A DNA stretch of 64,000 nucleotides from an uncultured Roseicyclus sp. (GTDB lineage: Bacteria; Pseudomonadota; Alphaproteobacteria; Rhodobacterales; Rhodobacteraceae), in the NCBI GenBank assembly GCA_947500415.1, contig CANMRT010000002.1:434001-498000 (forward strand), written 5' to 3'. The translations under genes were made by a program, and so were the position numbers. Every line of letters starts with the position of its first letter. Position 1 is the first letter of the stretch. Below the pieces are notes generated by a model that was not told the origin of the DNA, ran no database searches, and saw nothing but the letters and a program-made list of their open reading frames with translations. This document shows positions 53,647 through 63,474 of the stretch, piece by piece.

Positions 53647-54668
53647 TCTTCGAAAACCTGCGGCACATCGCGGCCGGGGCCATCCATCCATGGCGGCACG
53701 GGCAGGCCCTTCTCGCGCAGGAAGTCAGGATTGAAGAGCTTGGATTGATACCGCGTGCCGTAGTCACACAGGATCGTCACGATGGTGTGGCCCGGCCCCA
53801 TTTCGCGCGCCATACGGATCGCGCCAGCTACGTTGATGCCCGACGATCCGCCAAGACACAGGCCTTCGTCGGAAAGGATGTCGTAGACGATTGGCAAAGC
53901 CTCCGCGTCGGGGATCTTGTAGCAAACGTCAGGTGTGAAGCCTTCGAGGTTGGCCGTGATGCGTCCCTGCCCGATCCCTTCGGTGATCGAGTTTCCACCC
54001 GCTTCCTGCCCCGTGTAGAGCTTGAAGAGGCCCGAGCCTTCCGGATCCGCCAGACCAATCTTCACGCCTTTGGGCTGCAACGCCATGCCGACACCCGCAA
54101 GCGTGCCGCCGGACCCCACAGCGCAAACAAAGCCGTTCACTTTGTGCCCGGTCTGTTCCCAGATCTCCGGCCCGGTCATGTCGATGTGAGCCTGACGGTT
54201 CGCTACATTGTCGAATTGGTTGGCCCAGATCGCACCGTTAGGGTCGCTTTGCGCCAGCCGCTCAGCCAGCCGCCCGGAGTATTTCACGTAGTTGTTCGGG
54301 TTCGAATAAGGCACGGCAGGCACTTCGATCAGTTCAGCCCCCGCAATCCGGATCATGTCCTTCTTTTCCTGGCTTTGCGTGTCGGGGATCACGATCACCG
54401 TTTTGAAGCCAAGCGACGCGCCCACCAGTGCCAACCCGATACCGGTATTGCCCGCCGTGCCTTCCACAATGGTGCCACCGGGGCGCAGATCGCCGCGTGC
54501 GACCGCATCGCGGATGATGAACAGCGCCGCGCGGTCCTTGACCGATTGGCCGGGGTTCAGGAATTCGGCCTTACCGAGGATCTCACACCCCGTGGCCTCG
54601 GACGCTGCGTTCAGGCGGATCAGAGGCGTGTTGCCGATGGCGGAGGCGAGGTCTTTATGGGTCGTCAT
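53643..54668 (-). CDS. cysK: Cysteine synthase A
   Basis: PLP enzyme of 341 residues making cysteine from O-acetylserine and sulfide. AIGNTPLIRLN, the Schiff-base Lys in NPGQSVKDRAA, EGTAGNTGIGLALVG and AVGSGGTLAGVG are present. The order cysK-trgB-trgA resembles the tellurite-resistance locus described in Rhodobacter sphaeroides, where cysK contributes to resistance. Confidence 0.92.
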   Translation of the reverse strand: MTTHKDLASAIGNTPLIRLNAASEATGCEILGKAEFLNPGQSVKDRAALFIIRDAVARGDLRPGGTIVEGTAGNTGIGLALVGASLGFKTVIVIPDTQSQEKKDMIRIAGAELIEVPAVPYSNPNNYVKYSGRLAERLAQSDPNGAIWANQFDNVANRQAHIDMTGPEIWEQTGHKVNGFVCAVGSGGTLAGVGMALQPKGVKIGLADPEGSGLFKLYTGQEAGGNSITEGIGQGRITANLEGFTPDVCYKIPDAEALPIVYDILSDEGLCLGGSSGINVAGAIRMAREMGPGHTIVTILCDYGTRYQSKLFNPDFLREKGLPVPPWMDGPGRDVPQVFEE

Positions 54669-54740
54669 GATATGCGCCTTTTGGGGCAGAAGGGGTTGCC
54701 GACAGGAGTAGGTGGTTCGGCGCGCGACCTCAAGCGCGGC

Positions 54741-55871
54741 TTACCCCAAACGCACCGTAGCGCGCAGCCGGTCACGGTGCAGCATCAGGAATTGCATCGA
54801 CACCATTTGGGCCGCGTCCGACATGTCGCCCTCGGCCAGCATACGGCGGGCCAGATCGTAGGGGACAAGGTGGCTTAAGATGTCTTCGTTCTCATCCACA
54901 TGACCGCCCAGGCCTGCAGCACTGTCAGGCAAATCGGCGATGGCGAGGTAGGAGAACAAAAGCTGCGCCACCCCACCCGGCGAGGGGTAGTAGCGCCCAA
55001 CAAAGTGCAATTCGCCTAAGGTCAGGTTCGCTTCTTCGCGGGCCTCGCGGCGCGCCGCCGTCTCAGCCGTTTCGCCTGCGTCGATCATGCCTGCGATAGG
55101 TTCCAACAGCCACGGGTTCGCGTCGCCATGAGCGTAGGCACCGAAACGGAATTGCTGCACCAGAAGAATGCGGTCCCGCACAGGATCGTAGGGCAAAACC
55201 GTCACGGCATCGGCCACGCGAAAGACCGACCGGGTCAACGGGCCGCTCATTTTGCCATCGAAACGCGGATGGCTTGTGCGCAACTCCTCGGCATTGAAAA
55301 AGCCGTCGTAGGAATGGGTCGTGCCGTGGTGAACGATCTTCTCACGCGGCATTTGTGCCCCGACATGGCCGGGCCTGCGCCACCGACCCGCCCGCACAAA
55401 GGCGTGGGCACGCGCACGCATGATTGGGAACCGCGCGCCTGCCGCGTCGGGCGCAAGCTTGCCCATCTGGCGCATGATCTCTGCCGCGGCCACCGATTGG
55501 ATCTCGCCCCACTGGCGAACCCAGGTCGAAAGCGACCAATCGTCCCCTGGTGTTTGCTCCGTGTCTTCCTGCGGGAACCAAGCCTCTGCCTCAATCTCGG
55601 CACCGTCCCAGATCACTTGCACTTTTTGGCGCGTGTATCCGAAGCAGGCTTCATAGAAATCGAGCCGGGTCAGAATGCGCGGCTCCGGCAGGATCAGCGC
55701 GCCCTCGGTCTGCGCGCCATCGCGCTTTTCCAGCATTGGCCACGGCTTGCCTTTAACCCAGGCCGTACGAAACCCGGGAAGCTGCGCGCTTTCCATGCGC
55801 AACTCAACACCAGCAACTGCGTCCAGCAGGGCTTGGTGGCACAGTGTGCCAAACAGGAAAATTGGTGACAT
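54741..55871 (-). CDS. trgB: TrgB-like protein: GGACT-type domain fused to Nudix ADP-ribose pyrophosphatase
   Basis: Protein of 376 residues with two domains. The first about 110 residues start IFLFGTLCHQALLDAV, the gamma-glutamylcyclotransferase/AIG2 pattern. From about 235 onward is a Nudix hydrolase with box GMIDAGETAETAARREAREE (G-x5-E-x7-RE-xx-EE intact, the Gly near its end replaced by Asn). The Nudix part resembles ADP-ribose pyrophosphatases. Immediately after trgA, as in the Rhodobacter tellurite locus. Confidence 0.85.
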   Translation of the reverse strand: MSPIFLFGTLCHQALLDAVAGVELRMESAQLPGFRTAWVKGKPWPMLEKRDGAQTEGALILPEPRILTRLDFYEACFGYTRQKVQVIWDGAEIEAEAWFPQEDTEQTPGDDWSLSTWVRQWGEIQSVAAAEIMRQMGKLAPDAAGARFPIMRARAHAFVRAGRWRRPGHVGAQMPREKIVHHGTTHSYDGFFNAEELRTSHPRFDGKMSGPLTRSVFRVADAVTVLPYDPVRDRILLVQQFRFGAYAHGDANPWLLEPIAGMIDAGETAETAARREAREEANLTLGELHFVGRYYPSPGGVAQLLFSYLAIADLPDSAAGLGGHVDENEDILSHLVPYDLARRMLAEGDMSDAAQMVSMQFLMLHRDRLRATVRLG

Positions 55872-55873
55872 CG

Positions 55874-56314
55874 TTACCGCCAGGCTCGGGCGGCCCATTC
55901 GCACAGCAACCCGCCGACGATCCCGCCCACAAACAGCGCACCCCAGATCTCAACCGTGAGCGACTGGAAGAAATACTCGAGGAAAAAGTTCATCGCGTCG
56001 GTCAACGCCTCACCAAATCCGTCGTAGCGCAAGCGCGCCGATTGGATGAACATCTCGCGCAATGCGAAAAACAGCAGCCCGAAGAAAGCGATCTGGAGTG
56101 AAGTGCGCAAGCCGTTGGCCAAGGCCGCCGAAAATCCCAGACCCGCCCGCGATCCGATCACCATCCAGCCATTCACCAATCCTATGAGAGCAATGGTTAT
56201 CGGAAAATAGGTCATCGAAGTGCCTTCGGGGAAGGTCGGGATCACCTGCAATGCCGCATACCAGCCGATCGCAAAGAACACAACCGCACCGACGAGTTTT
56301 GAGCCTGTGGGCAT
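55874..56314 (-). CDS. trgA: TrgA family membrane protein
   Basis: Membrane protein of 146 residues with four hydrophobic helices. The pattern SKLVGAVVFFAIGWYAA at the start and WGALFVGGIVGGLLCEWAAR at the end fits TrgA, the membrane partner of TrgB in tellurite resistance. The ATG at 56314 (MPTGSKL) is chosen because the frame's upstream extension overlaps cfa. The biochemical role is not known. Confidence 0.87.
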   Translation of the reverse strand: MPTGSKLVGAVVFFAIGWYAALQVIPTFPEGTSMTYFPITIALIGLVNGWMVIGSRAGLGFSAALANGLRTSLQIAFFGLLFFALREMFIQSARLRYDGFGEALTDAMNFFLEYFFQSLTVEIWGALFVGGIVGGLLCEWAARAWR

Positions 56315-56334
56315 TGGACCGCCCGTCCTCTTTG

Positions 56335-57546
56335 TTATGCCGGTCTTTTGACCGTTATCTGCGTTACGTCGCAATTTCCGAAATGGAACGTCGCGGCGCA
56401 AGAGGTTAGGTAAAAATTCCACATCCGCCGGAACCGGTCATCGAAGCCCATAGCGGCGATTTGGTCCCATTTGTCGTTGAAAACCTCGTGCCAGCGGCGG
56501 CAGGTTTGGCTGTAGCTTTCGCCAAATTCGATGGAGTTGTGGACGCTTAGACCGGCCCGCTCAACCTGCTCTTTCAGCACCTTTGGAGCAGGCAACATAC
56601 CGCCAGGGAAGATGTATTTCTGTATGAAATCAACGCCCTTACGGTAGACCTCCCACCGCTTGTCTTGCACGGTGATGATCTGAAGCGTGGCGTTGCGGCC
56701 GGGCTTGAGGCGATTGCGCACAACATCGAAATAGGTGGGCCAATATTTCTCACCCACAGCCTCAAACATCTCGATGGAGGCGATGCCGTCATATGTGCCC
56801 GTTTCGTCACGGTAATCTTGCAGTTTTATCTCTACCTGATCGCTCAACCCCGCATCCGCGATACGTTTGACCGCGTAATCGTGCTGTTGCTGGCTGATCG
56901 TGAGCGCCGTCACCTTCAACCCACGCTCGGCTGCGGCATACTCGGCAAACCCGCCCCACCCGCAGCCGATCTCCAACACATGTTCACCCGGTTGGGCGCC
57001 CATTTCGTCCACCATCTGCGCATATTTGGCGATCTGCGCGGCCTCCAGGCTTTCCTGCCCCGTCTCGAAAAGGGCGCTGGAATAGGTCATTGTATCGTCA
57101 AGCCAAAGCGCGTAAAAATCATTGCCCAGATCGTAATGGGCAGAGATATTCTTCTTCGCCTGCTTCTTGGTGTTGCGGATCAGCCAGAAACGGAAGTTCT
57201 CGAACGCGCGAACAATCTTGATGCCAAGAAATCCGTCGTAAAGGTCGTCGTTATCCGCGTGGACGAGGTCAAGGAACGCCTGAAGGTCCGGGGTCGACCA
57301 CCATTCATCCAAGTACGCTTCGCAAAAACCCAGATCACCTTCCCGGATCAACCGTGCGAAGATATCGACGTTATGGATATTGAGCTCCGCCACGGGGCCG
57401 GGCTCCTTGCCTTCGACCCGGAACAGGCGCCCATCCGGAAGGCGAAAATCGAGGCGTCCATGATCCAGGGCCTGTGCCTGATCAAAGACGGCTTTGAAGT
57501 AGCGCGGCAGATCGCGCTGCCCCTCAAGTGTCGTGAGTGCGGTCAT
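56335..57546 (-). CDS. cfa: Cyclopropane-fatty-acyl-phospholipid synthase family methyltransferase
   Basis: SAM-dependent enzyme of 403 residues that adds a methylene bridge to unsaturated acyl chains in membrane phospholipids. SAHYDLGNDFYALWLDDTMTYSSA (in part), SAM motif VLEIGCGWGGFAEYAA and the DYRDETGTYDGIASIEMFEAVG stretch (in part) are diagnostic. ATG at 57546 follows GGGAAGA. Close to trgAB and photolyase in a stress-linked group. Confidence 0.88.
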   Translation of the reverse strand: MTALTTLEGQRDLPRYFKAVFDQAQALDHGRLDFRLPDGRLFRVEGKEPGPVAELNIHNVDIFARLIREGDLGFCEAYLDEWWSTPDLQAFLDLVHADNDDLYDGFLGIKIVRAFENFRFWLIRNTKKQAKKNISAHYDLGNDFYALWLDDTMTYSSALFETGQESLEAAQIAKYAQMVDEMGAQPGEHVLEIGCGWGGFAEYAAAERGLKVTALTISQQQHDYAVKRIADAGLSDQVEIKLQDYRDETGTYDGIASIEMFEAVGEKYWPTYFDVVRNRLKPGRNATLQIITVQDKRWEVYRKGVDFIQKYIFPGGMLPAPKVLKEQVERAGLSVHNSIEFGESYSQTCRRWHEVFNDKWDQIAAMGFDDRFRRMWNFYLTSCAATFHFGNCDVTQITVKRPA

Positions 57547-57642
57547 TTTCTTCCCTTTGTCCCGCGCCAGTTTTGGTTTGCGCGGCGGCATGGGGCAAGC
57601 CCCGATTGATTGTCAGTGTAAGGTATCCACGACACATTGCTG

Positions 57643-59058
57643 TCAGAAGTTTCGGTTCTCATAGGCGTGGAGCGCGCGTTTGCGACCCTCGGCGGCATCA
57701 ACGATGGGGGCCGCAGGATATCCGTCATTTGGCCCAAGGCCCCAGCTGCGTGGGATCGCCTCGAAAAAGCTAAGTGCTGTGGTTGGCGGCTGATTGGTGA
57801 TTTCCGCCAGCCAGCGCGTCCGATAGCGCCCCGCCTTGTCGAACTTCTCAGCCTGGGTTTCGGGATTGAAGACACGGAAATAGGGCGTCGCGTCGGGGCC
57901 AGAACCCGCCGACCATTGCCACCCCATCGCGTTGCTGGCCGGGTCCCAATCGACAAGGCAGTCTTCGAACCAGTCTAGGCCAATCTTCCAATGGCACATC
58001 AGGTGCTTTGTCAGGTAGCTGGCCACCAGCATCCGCGCGCGGTTGTGCATGCGGCCGGTCACATACATCTCGCGCATCGCCGCATCGACGATGGCCATGC
58101 CTGTGCGGCCCTGTTTCCACGCCTTCACTTCAGCCTTGCGCTCATCCGTGTTCCACGGGAACGCATTCCAATCCTCGCGCCAATTGCCGGAGGTGATGCG
58201 CGGCGTGTGGTAGACAAGGTGATAGGCAAAGTCGCGCCAGACCACCTCTTTCAGGAAAGTCTCCGCCCCGGTCTTCCCCTCCTCCATCGCGCGCTGTCCG
58301 GCCCACCAGCAAGCTCGCGCACTGATTTCACCATAGGCGAGGTTTTCGGACAGCAGAGAGGTGCCGTTCTTCGCAAGGTTGTCTCGCGCGTCAGCGTAAT
58401 CGTCGATGCCGTGACCAATGAAATTCGCAAGCCGTCCCCGCGCCGCGCCTTCACCGACGTTCAGGTGCTCGGCCACAATTCCGGCGCCCCGGTTCATCGC
58501 AGCCCCAAGCTTCCAATCGCCAATATAATCAGAGGCGGGCCAGCTATCCGGCGTTGGGAGGTTCGGGGTGCTTAACGCCTCCCCCGGATCGCGTGATCGC
58601 ACGTTTTTCCAGAACGGCGTATAGACCTTGTAGTAGGCTCCACCGCCGGTCTCGACGGTCCAGGGCTCGAACAAGATGTGGCCGTTGTGACTGACCGCTT
58701 CGATGCCGGCATCTTTCAACGCGGCCTTCACGGCCTCATCGCGTTGGCGGCTATCGGGATCGTAGAGGCGGTTCCAATGGACAGACTTCGCGCCTGTCTC
58801 CTCCAACAGCTGTTGCAACGTGGGAAGCGCGTCACCCCGGCGCAGGATTAGTCTGGACCCTGCGGCCTCTAGTGCCTTTGCAAATACCTCCACGCCCAGA
58901 CCCAACCGCCATTTCGGCGCAGCGCCGTGGGCCTCCACCACTTCGTCACAAATGAAGACCGGGATCACCGGGCCGCCAGCCGCGCAGGCTGCGACCAGTG
59001 CCGGATTGTCCGACAACCGAAGGTCCCTTCGGACCCAATAGAGGATTGGTGCGCTCAT
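57643..59058 (-). CDS. phrB: Deoxyribodipyrimidine photolyase
   Basis: FAD-dependent DNA repair enzyme of 471 residues. YWVRRDLRLSDNPAL is the antenna-domain start, SENLAYGEISAR and FLKEVVWRDFAYHLVYHTP line the FAD pocket, and GRTGMAIVDAAMREM, MHNRARMLVASYLTKHL and WDPASNAMGWQWSAGSGPDA (in part) are class I CPD photolyase blocks with the tryptophans of the electron-transfer chain. It splits UV pyrimidine dimers with blue light. Confidence 0.92.
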   Translation of the reverse strand: MSAPILYWVRRDLRLSDNPALVAACAAGGPVIPVFICDEVVEAHGAAPKWRLGLGVEVFAKALEAAGSRLILRRGDALPTLQQLLEETGAKSVHWNRLYDPDSRQRDEAVKAALKDAGIEAVSHNGHILFEPWTVETGGGAYYKVYTPFWKNVRSRDPGEALSTPNLPTPDSWPASDYIGDWKLGAAMNRGAGIVAEHLNVGEGAARGRLANFIGHGIDDYADARDNLAKNGTSLLSENLAYGEISARACWWAGQRAMEEGKTGAETFLKEVVWRDFAYHLVYHTPRITSGNWREDWNAFPWNTDERKAEVKAWKQGRTGMAIVDAAMREMYVTGRMHNRARMLVASYLTKHLMCHWKIGLDWFEDCLVDWDPASNAMGWQWSAGSGPDATPYFRVFNPETQAEKFDKAGRYRTRWLAEITNQPPTTALSFFEAIPRSWGLGPNDGYPAAPIVDAAEGRKRALHAYENRNF

Positions 59059-59115
59059 GCCCTGCCCTTGTTAACGCTTTGGACTGCAAGCTAGGGCGTG
59101 GGCGCGGGCGTCAAG

Positions 59116-59406
59116 TCACTCGACCGCTTCAACCAGCACAAGATCGCGTTCCGACGCCCCTTTCGCGTGGCTCAACGCCTCCTGATAGGTCTCGGATTCG
59201 TAGCAGGCGTTGGCTGCATCGAGGCTGGGGAACAGCGCCACCACATTGCGCGGATGGGCACGACCCTCTTTCTGGATGGCCGTGCCACCGCGCGCCATGA
59301 ACTTGCCGCCGTGGGCAGTAATGGCCTCGGTCGCGAGGGCTGCGTATTTGGCGTAGGCCGCGTCGTCGGTGACAGAAACGTGGGCAATCCAATAGGCTCC
59401 GGGCAT
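59116..59406 (-). CDS. DUF1330 domain protein
   Basis: Small ferredoxin-like alpha/beta-barrel protein of 96 residues. AYWIAHVSVTDDAAYAKYAA at the start and FPSLDAANACYESETYQEAL (in part) are the DUF1330 pattern. Function unknown. It lies 3 bp after the alaS stop and is probably co-transcribed with it. Confidence 0.88.
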   Translation of the reverse strand: MPGAYWIAHVSVTDDAAYAKYAALATEAITAHGGKFMARGGTAIQKEGRAHPRNVVALFPSLDAANACYESETYQEALSHAKGASERDLVLVEAVE

Positions 59407-59409
59407 GGG

Positions 59410-62055
59410 TCAGGCTCCTTCGATGATGGCTGTTGCGGCGGCGATGGCCTCGTCGGCTTTGCTAGCATCGGCACCGCCACCTTGCGCGAAATCGGGGCGG
59501 CCACCGCCGCCCTTGCCGCCGAGAACAGGCGTCGCCGCGCGGACAAGGTCCACAGCGCTGATCTTGTCGGTCAGGTCATCTGTCACGCCAGCGGCGACGG
59601 CAGCTTTGCCACCCGCGTCCGCAATCAGCAGGACAGCGCCCGAGCCAAGACGGGCCTTGTGCTCGTCAATGATGCCCGCAAGGTCTTTGCCGGTGACACC
59701 GCTCAGCGCCTGAGCATGGAACGAGATACCGTTGATTTCATTGGCCTCGGGCGCGCTTGCGCCGCCAGCCATAGCCAACTCTCGGCGCAGCTGCGCCACT
59801 TCGTTCTCAAGCTTCTTGCGCTCGTCCAGCAAGGCTTTCACCCGCTCGGGCACATCACTCGCCGAAGCCTTCAACGCACCGGCGGTCTCCGCCAATAGGT
59901 GATCCTGCCCACGCAGATAGTCATGGGCCGCTTGGCCCGTAAGCGCCTCGATCCGGCGCACACCTGCGGAAGACGCAGAGTCGCCAAGCGTAACAAATGC
60001 CCCGATCTCTCCTGTGCGCGACACATGCGTACCGCCACACAGCTCAAGCGACCAAGTATCGCCGTTGATGCCCTTACCGGTCTGCGCGCGCCCCATGGAC
60101 ACAACGCGCACCTCGTCACCGTATTTCTCACCAAACAAGGCCTGCGCTCCGATAGCGCGGGCATCGTCCGGCGTCATGATGCGAGTCTCAACAGCCTCAT
60201 TCTGGCGAATGAAGAAATTCACCTGACGTTCGATCTCTTCGAGGTCTTCCAGGGTCAGTGCGTGGTTGTGCGAGAAGTCGAACCGCAAACGGTCCGCCGC
60301 ATTCAGCGAGCCGCGCTGCGCCACGTGATCGCCCAACCGCTCTCGCAGGGCCTCGTGCAACAGGTGCGTGGCCGAGTGGTTGGCGCGAATAGCCGAGCGG
60401 CGGCCATGGTCAACGGTCAGTTCCGCCCCCTGCCCTGGCTTGATTTCACCTTCCGTAACCTTGCCGATGTGTAGGAAAACGCCCGCCACCTTACGCGTGT
60501 CGGAGATCTCCACCGTTCCGGTTTCGGTTTTTACAACGCCGGTGTCGCCCACTTGGCCACCGGATTCCGCGTAGAACGGGGTCTGGTTCAAAACCACGGT
60601 CACGTCGCCCTTGGCGGCATCGACGGGTGCCCCATCACTGACCAATGCGAGCACCTGGCCTTCCGCGACTTCGGTGTCGTAGCCGAGAAATTCCGTCACG
60701 CCGTGTTGCTCGGCAATGTCGAACCAGATCGTTGCATCCGCCGCGTCGCCCGACCCGCTCCAAGCGGCACGCGCCTTGGCCTTTTGTTCCTCCATGGCCG
60801 CATCAAAGCCATCGGTATCAACCCCGCGCCCTTTTTCGCGCAGCGCATCCTGCGTCAGGTCGAGGGGGAAGCCATAAGTGTCATAAAGCTTGAATGCCGC
60901 GTCGCCCGGCAGATCGGCCTCGTCCGGCAGTTTGCCAAGCTCGTCATCCAACAGCTTCAGACCACGGTCGAGGGTCTGGCGGAAGCGCTCTTCCTCCAAC
61001 TTCAACGTCTCGGTGATTAGCGCCTGCGCCTGCCCCAGTTCCGGATAGGCCTGTCCCATCTGGCTGACCAGCGCGGGCACGAGGCGATACATCAACGGGT
61101 CTTTGGCCCCCAGAAGATGCGCATGACGCATCGCGCGCCGCATGATCCGACGCAGAACGTAGCCGCGCCCGTCGTTCGACGGCATCACGCCGTCTGCAAT
61201 CAGAAACGAGGTCGAGCGCAAGTGATCCGCGATCACTCGGTGGTGCACGTTCTGGGTGCCATCGATGTCGGTGGACGACGCGTTGGCCGATGCCTCCATC
61301 AGCGACCGCATCGTGTCGGTGTCGTAATTGTCGTGAGAGCCCTGCAGAAGCGCCCCGATACGCTCCAACCCCATGCCGGTATCAATGCTCTGCATATCCA
61401 GTGGTACCATGGAGCCGTCGGCAAACTGCTCATTCTGCATGAAAACGACGTTCCAGATCTCGATGAAGCGATCACCATCTTCCTCGGGCGAGCCCGGGGG
61501 GCCACCCCAAATATGGTCGCCATGATCGTAGAAAATCTCGGTACACGGTCCACAAGGCCCGGTCGGCCCCATTTGCCAGAAGTTGTCAGACGTCGCGATG
61601 CGGATAATCCGGTCCTCGGGCACGCCGACCTTTTTCCAAAGCTCAAACGCTTCGTCGTCTTCGTGCCAGATGGTCGTCAGCAACTTCGATTTGTCGATAC
61701 CGAAGTCCTTGGTGATCAGCTCCCACGCGAAAGGGATGGCGTCGTCCTTGAAGTAATCGCCGAAGCTAAAATTCCCCAGCATTTCAAAGAACGTATGGTG
61801 CCGCGCTGTGTATCCCACATTGTCGAGGTCATTGTGCTTCCCGCCCGCCCGCACGCATTTCTGGCTGGTCGTGGCGCGGACGTAGTCGCGCTTTTCGACG
61901 CCGGTGAAGAGGTTCTTGAACTGTACCATACCGGAATTGACGAACATCAACGTAGGGTCATTGCGCGGGACAAGCGGGCTCGACGCGACAACCTCGTGCC
62001 CTTGCCGAGCGAAGTAATCAAGAAAGGTCGAGCGGATATCGTTCAGGCTGGTCAT
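59410..62055 (-). CDS. alaS: Alanyl-tRNA synthetase
   Basis: Class II synthetase of 881 residues, full length. [22 protein letters not shown] (in part) opens the aminoacylation domain, the editing domain has HxxxH in [14 protein letters not shown] and [13 protein letters not shown], and the C-terminal DHHA1 domain ends with [15 protein letters not shown]. It charges tRNA-Ala and clears Ser-tRNA-Ala. Confidence 0.97.
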   Translation of the reverse strand: MTSLNDIRSTFLDYFARQGHEVVASSPLVPRNDPTLMFVNSGMVQFKNLFTGVEKRDYVRATTSQKCVRAGGKHNDLDNVGYTARHHTFFEMLGNFSFGDYFKDDAIPFAWELITKDFGIDKSKLLTTIWHEDDEAFELWKKVGVPEDRIIRIATSDNFWQMGPTGPCGPCTEIFYDHGDHIWGGPPGSPEEDGDRFIEIWNVVFMQNEQFADGSMVPLDMQSIDTGMGLERIGALLQGSHDNYDTDTMRSLMEASANASSTDIDGTQNVHHRVIADHLRSTSFLIADGVMPSNDGRGYVLRRIMRRAMRHAHLLGAKDPLMYRLVPALVSQMGQAYPELGQAQALITETLKLEEERFRQTLDRGLKLLDDELGKLPDEADLPGDAAFKLYDTYGFPLDLTQDALREKGRGVDTDGFDAAMEEQKAKARAAWSGSGDAADATIWFDIAEQHGVTEFLGYDTEVAEGQVLALVSDGAPVDAAKGDVTVVLNQTPFYAESGGQVGDTGVVKTETGTVEISDTRKVAGVFLHIGKVTEGEIKPGQGAELTVDHGRRSAIRANHSATHLLHEALRERLGDHVAQRGSLNAADRLRFDFSHNHALTLEDLEEIERQVNFFIRQNEAVETRIMTPDDARAIGAQALFGEKYGDEVRVVSMGRAQTGKGINGDTWSLELCGGTHVSRTGEIGAFVTLGDSASSAGVRRIEALTGQAAHDYLRGQDHLLAETAGALKASASDVPERVKALLDERKKLENEVAQLRRELAMAGGASAPEANEINGISFHAQALSGVTGKDLAGIIDEHKARLGSGAVLLIADAGGKAAVAAGVTDDLTDKISAVDLVRAATPVLGGKGGGGRPDFAQGGGADASKADEAIAAATAIIEGA

Positions 62056-62130
62056 GGGCGCGCGTGTCCGTAGCTAAGGTGCAAGCGCCGATGTATCCCT
62101 GCGGCATGGGTCTGTCCACAGGATCAAACG

Positions 62131-62157
62131 AAAAAGGGCGGCCCGCTTGGACCGCCC
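62131..62157 (-). terminator. Intrinsic terminator of recA
   Basis: On the minus strand a stem GGGCGGTCC / GGGCCGCCC (nine pairs, one G-U) with an AAGC loop is followed by TTTTTC, 24 bases after the recA stop. Confidence 0.88.
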
Positions 62158-62181
62158 CCTGTCACCTCGGATCGTGGCGAC

Positions 62182-63258
62182 TTATTCGTCGTCGTCCAGA
62201 ATATCCTCGTCGCCTTCACGCTCCATCTCGAAATCGAGGCCGTGGGCCGCGCGGATTTTGTCCTCGATCTGCAACGCGATATCGGAGTTTTCCTTCAGGA
62301 AGGTTTTCGCGTTCTCACGCCCCTGCCCAATGCGTTCATCGCCATAGCTAAACCAGCTGCCGGATTTTTCCACCACGCCAGCCTTCACACCCAGATCAAG
62401 CAATTCGCCCATCTTGGAGATGCCTTCGCCATACATGATGTCGAATTCCACCTGCTTGAAGGGCGGCGCTACCTTGTTCTTCACCACTTTCACGCGGGTG
62501 GCGTTGCCGACGACCTCATCACGGTCCTTCAGCGCACCGATGCGGCGGATGTCGAGACGGACGGAGGAGTAGAACTTCAGCGCGTTGCCGCCCGTCGTCG
62601 TCTCTGGCGAGCCAAACATGACGCCGATCTTCATGCGGATCTGGTTGATGAAGATCACCGTGCAGCCCGAGCGGTTGATGGAACCGGTCAGCTTGCGCAT
62701 CGCCTGGGACATCAGGCGGGCATGAACGCCCACGGAACTGTCGCCCATGTCGCCTTCGAGCTCTGACTTCGGCGTAAGGGCCGCGACCGAGTCGACGATG
62801 ACCATGGAGACTGCGCCGGACCGCACCAGCGTATCCACAATCTCAAGCGCCTGTTCACCAGTGTCGGGCTGCGAAATCAGCAGCTCATCCAGGTTCACGC
62901 CAAGCTTCTTGGCATACTGCGGATCAAGCGCATGTTCCGCATCCACGAATGCACAAACGCCGCCCTTTTTCTGTTCTTCAGCCACGCAATGCAGCGTCAG
63001 GGTCGTTTTACCCGAGCTTTCCGGGCCGTAGATTTCGACAATCCGGCCCTTCGGAATACCACCAATCCCCAACGCGATATCGAGGCCAAGCGACCCGGTG
63101 GAGGTCGACTCAATATCCGGCAGCGCGTTCTCGCCGCCCAGTTTCATGATCGACCCCTTGCCGAACTGACGTTCGATCTGGGCCAATGCGCTGTCGAGGG
63201 CCTTTTGCTTGTCGGCCGAGATACGGTCAGTCATGTCGAGAAGGTTCGCCGTTGCCAT
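62182..63258 (-). CDS. recA: Recombinase RecA
   Basis: DNA recombinase and SOS co-protease of 358 residues. Walker A GPESSGKT is at 78-85, VDAEHALD, Walker [11 protein letters not shown], and the L1/L2 DNA-binding loops with SQAMRKLTG and [24 protein letters not shown] (in part) are intact. The acidic tail [13 protein letters not shown] is present. A perfect alphaproteobacterial SOS box is upstream. Confidence 0.98.
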   Translation of the reverse strand: MATANLLDMTDRISADKQKALDSALAQIERQFGKGSIMKLGGENALPDIESTSTGSLGLDIALGIGGIPKGRIVEIYGPESSGKTTLTLHCVAEEQKKGGVCAFVDAEHALDPQYAKKLGVNLDELLISQPDTGEQALEIVDTLVRSGAVSMVIVDSVAALTPKSELEGDMGDSSVGVHARLMSQAMRKLTGSINRSGCTVIFINQIRMKIGVMFGSPETTTGGNALKFYSSVRLDIRRIGALKDRDEVVGNATRVKVVKNKVAPPFKQVEFDIMYGEGISKMGELLDLGVKAGVVEKSGSWFSYGDERIGQGRENAKTFLKENSDIALQIEDKIRAAHGLDFEMEREGDEDILDDDE

Positions 63259-63342
63259 GGATTTGGATCCTTATGTCATGCCGCGGGGCGTAGCGGCAAT
63301 GGGGCCGGTTGGGGTTATCCCCTGAAATCCGGCATGCTCTTT

Positions 63343-63357
63343 GTTCACCTCTTGTTC
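63343..63357 (-). promoter_or_regulatory. SOS box (LexA site) upstream of recA
   Basis: GTTC-ACCTCTT-GTTC, a perfect GTTC-N7-GTTC direct repeat, the LexA-binding form of Alphaproteobacteria (GAAC-N7-GAAC in the recA sense), about 85 bp before the recA start. Confidence 0.9.
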
Positions 63358-63474
63358 GCATATCGATTAGCAAACAAAACGAGAACAGTTCAAGTTAAAT
63401 CTTCTACGTTGTGATATTTCGGTGTGAGACGTTAACAATCGGTTACGCAGGCAAAGAAATTTTGAGGGACGGGC

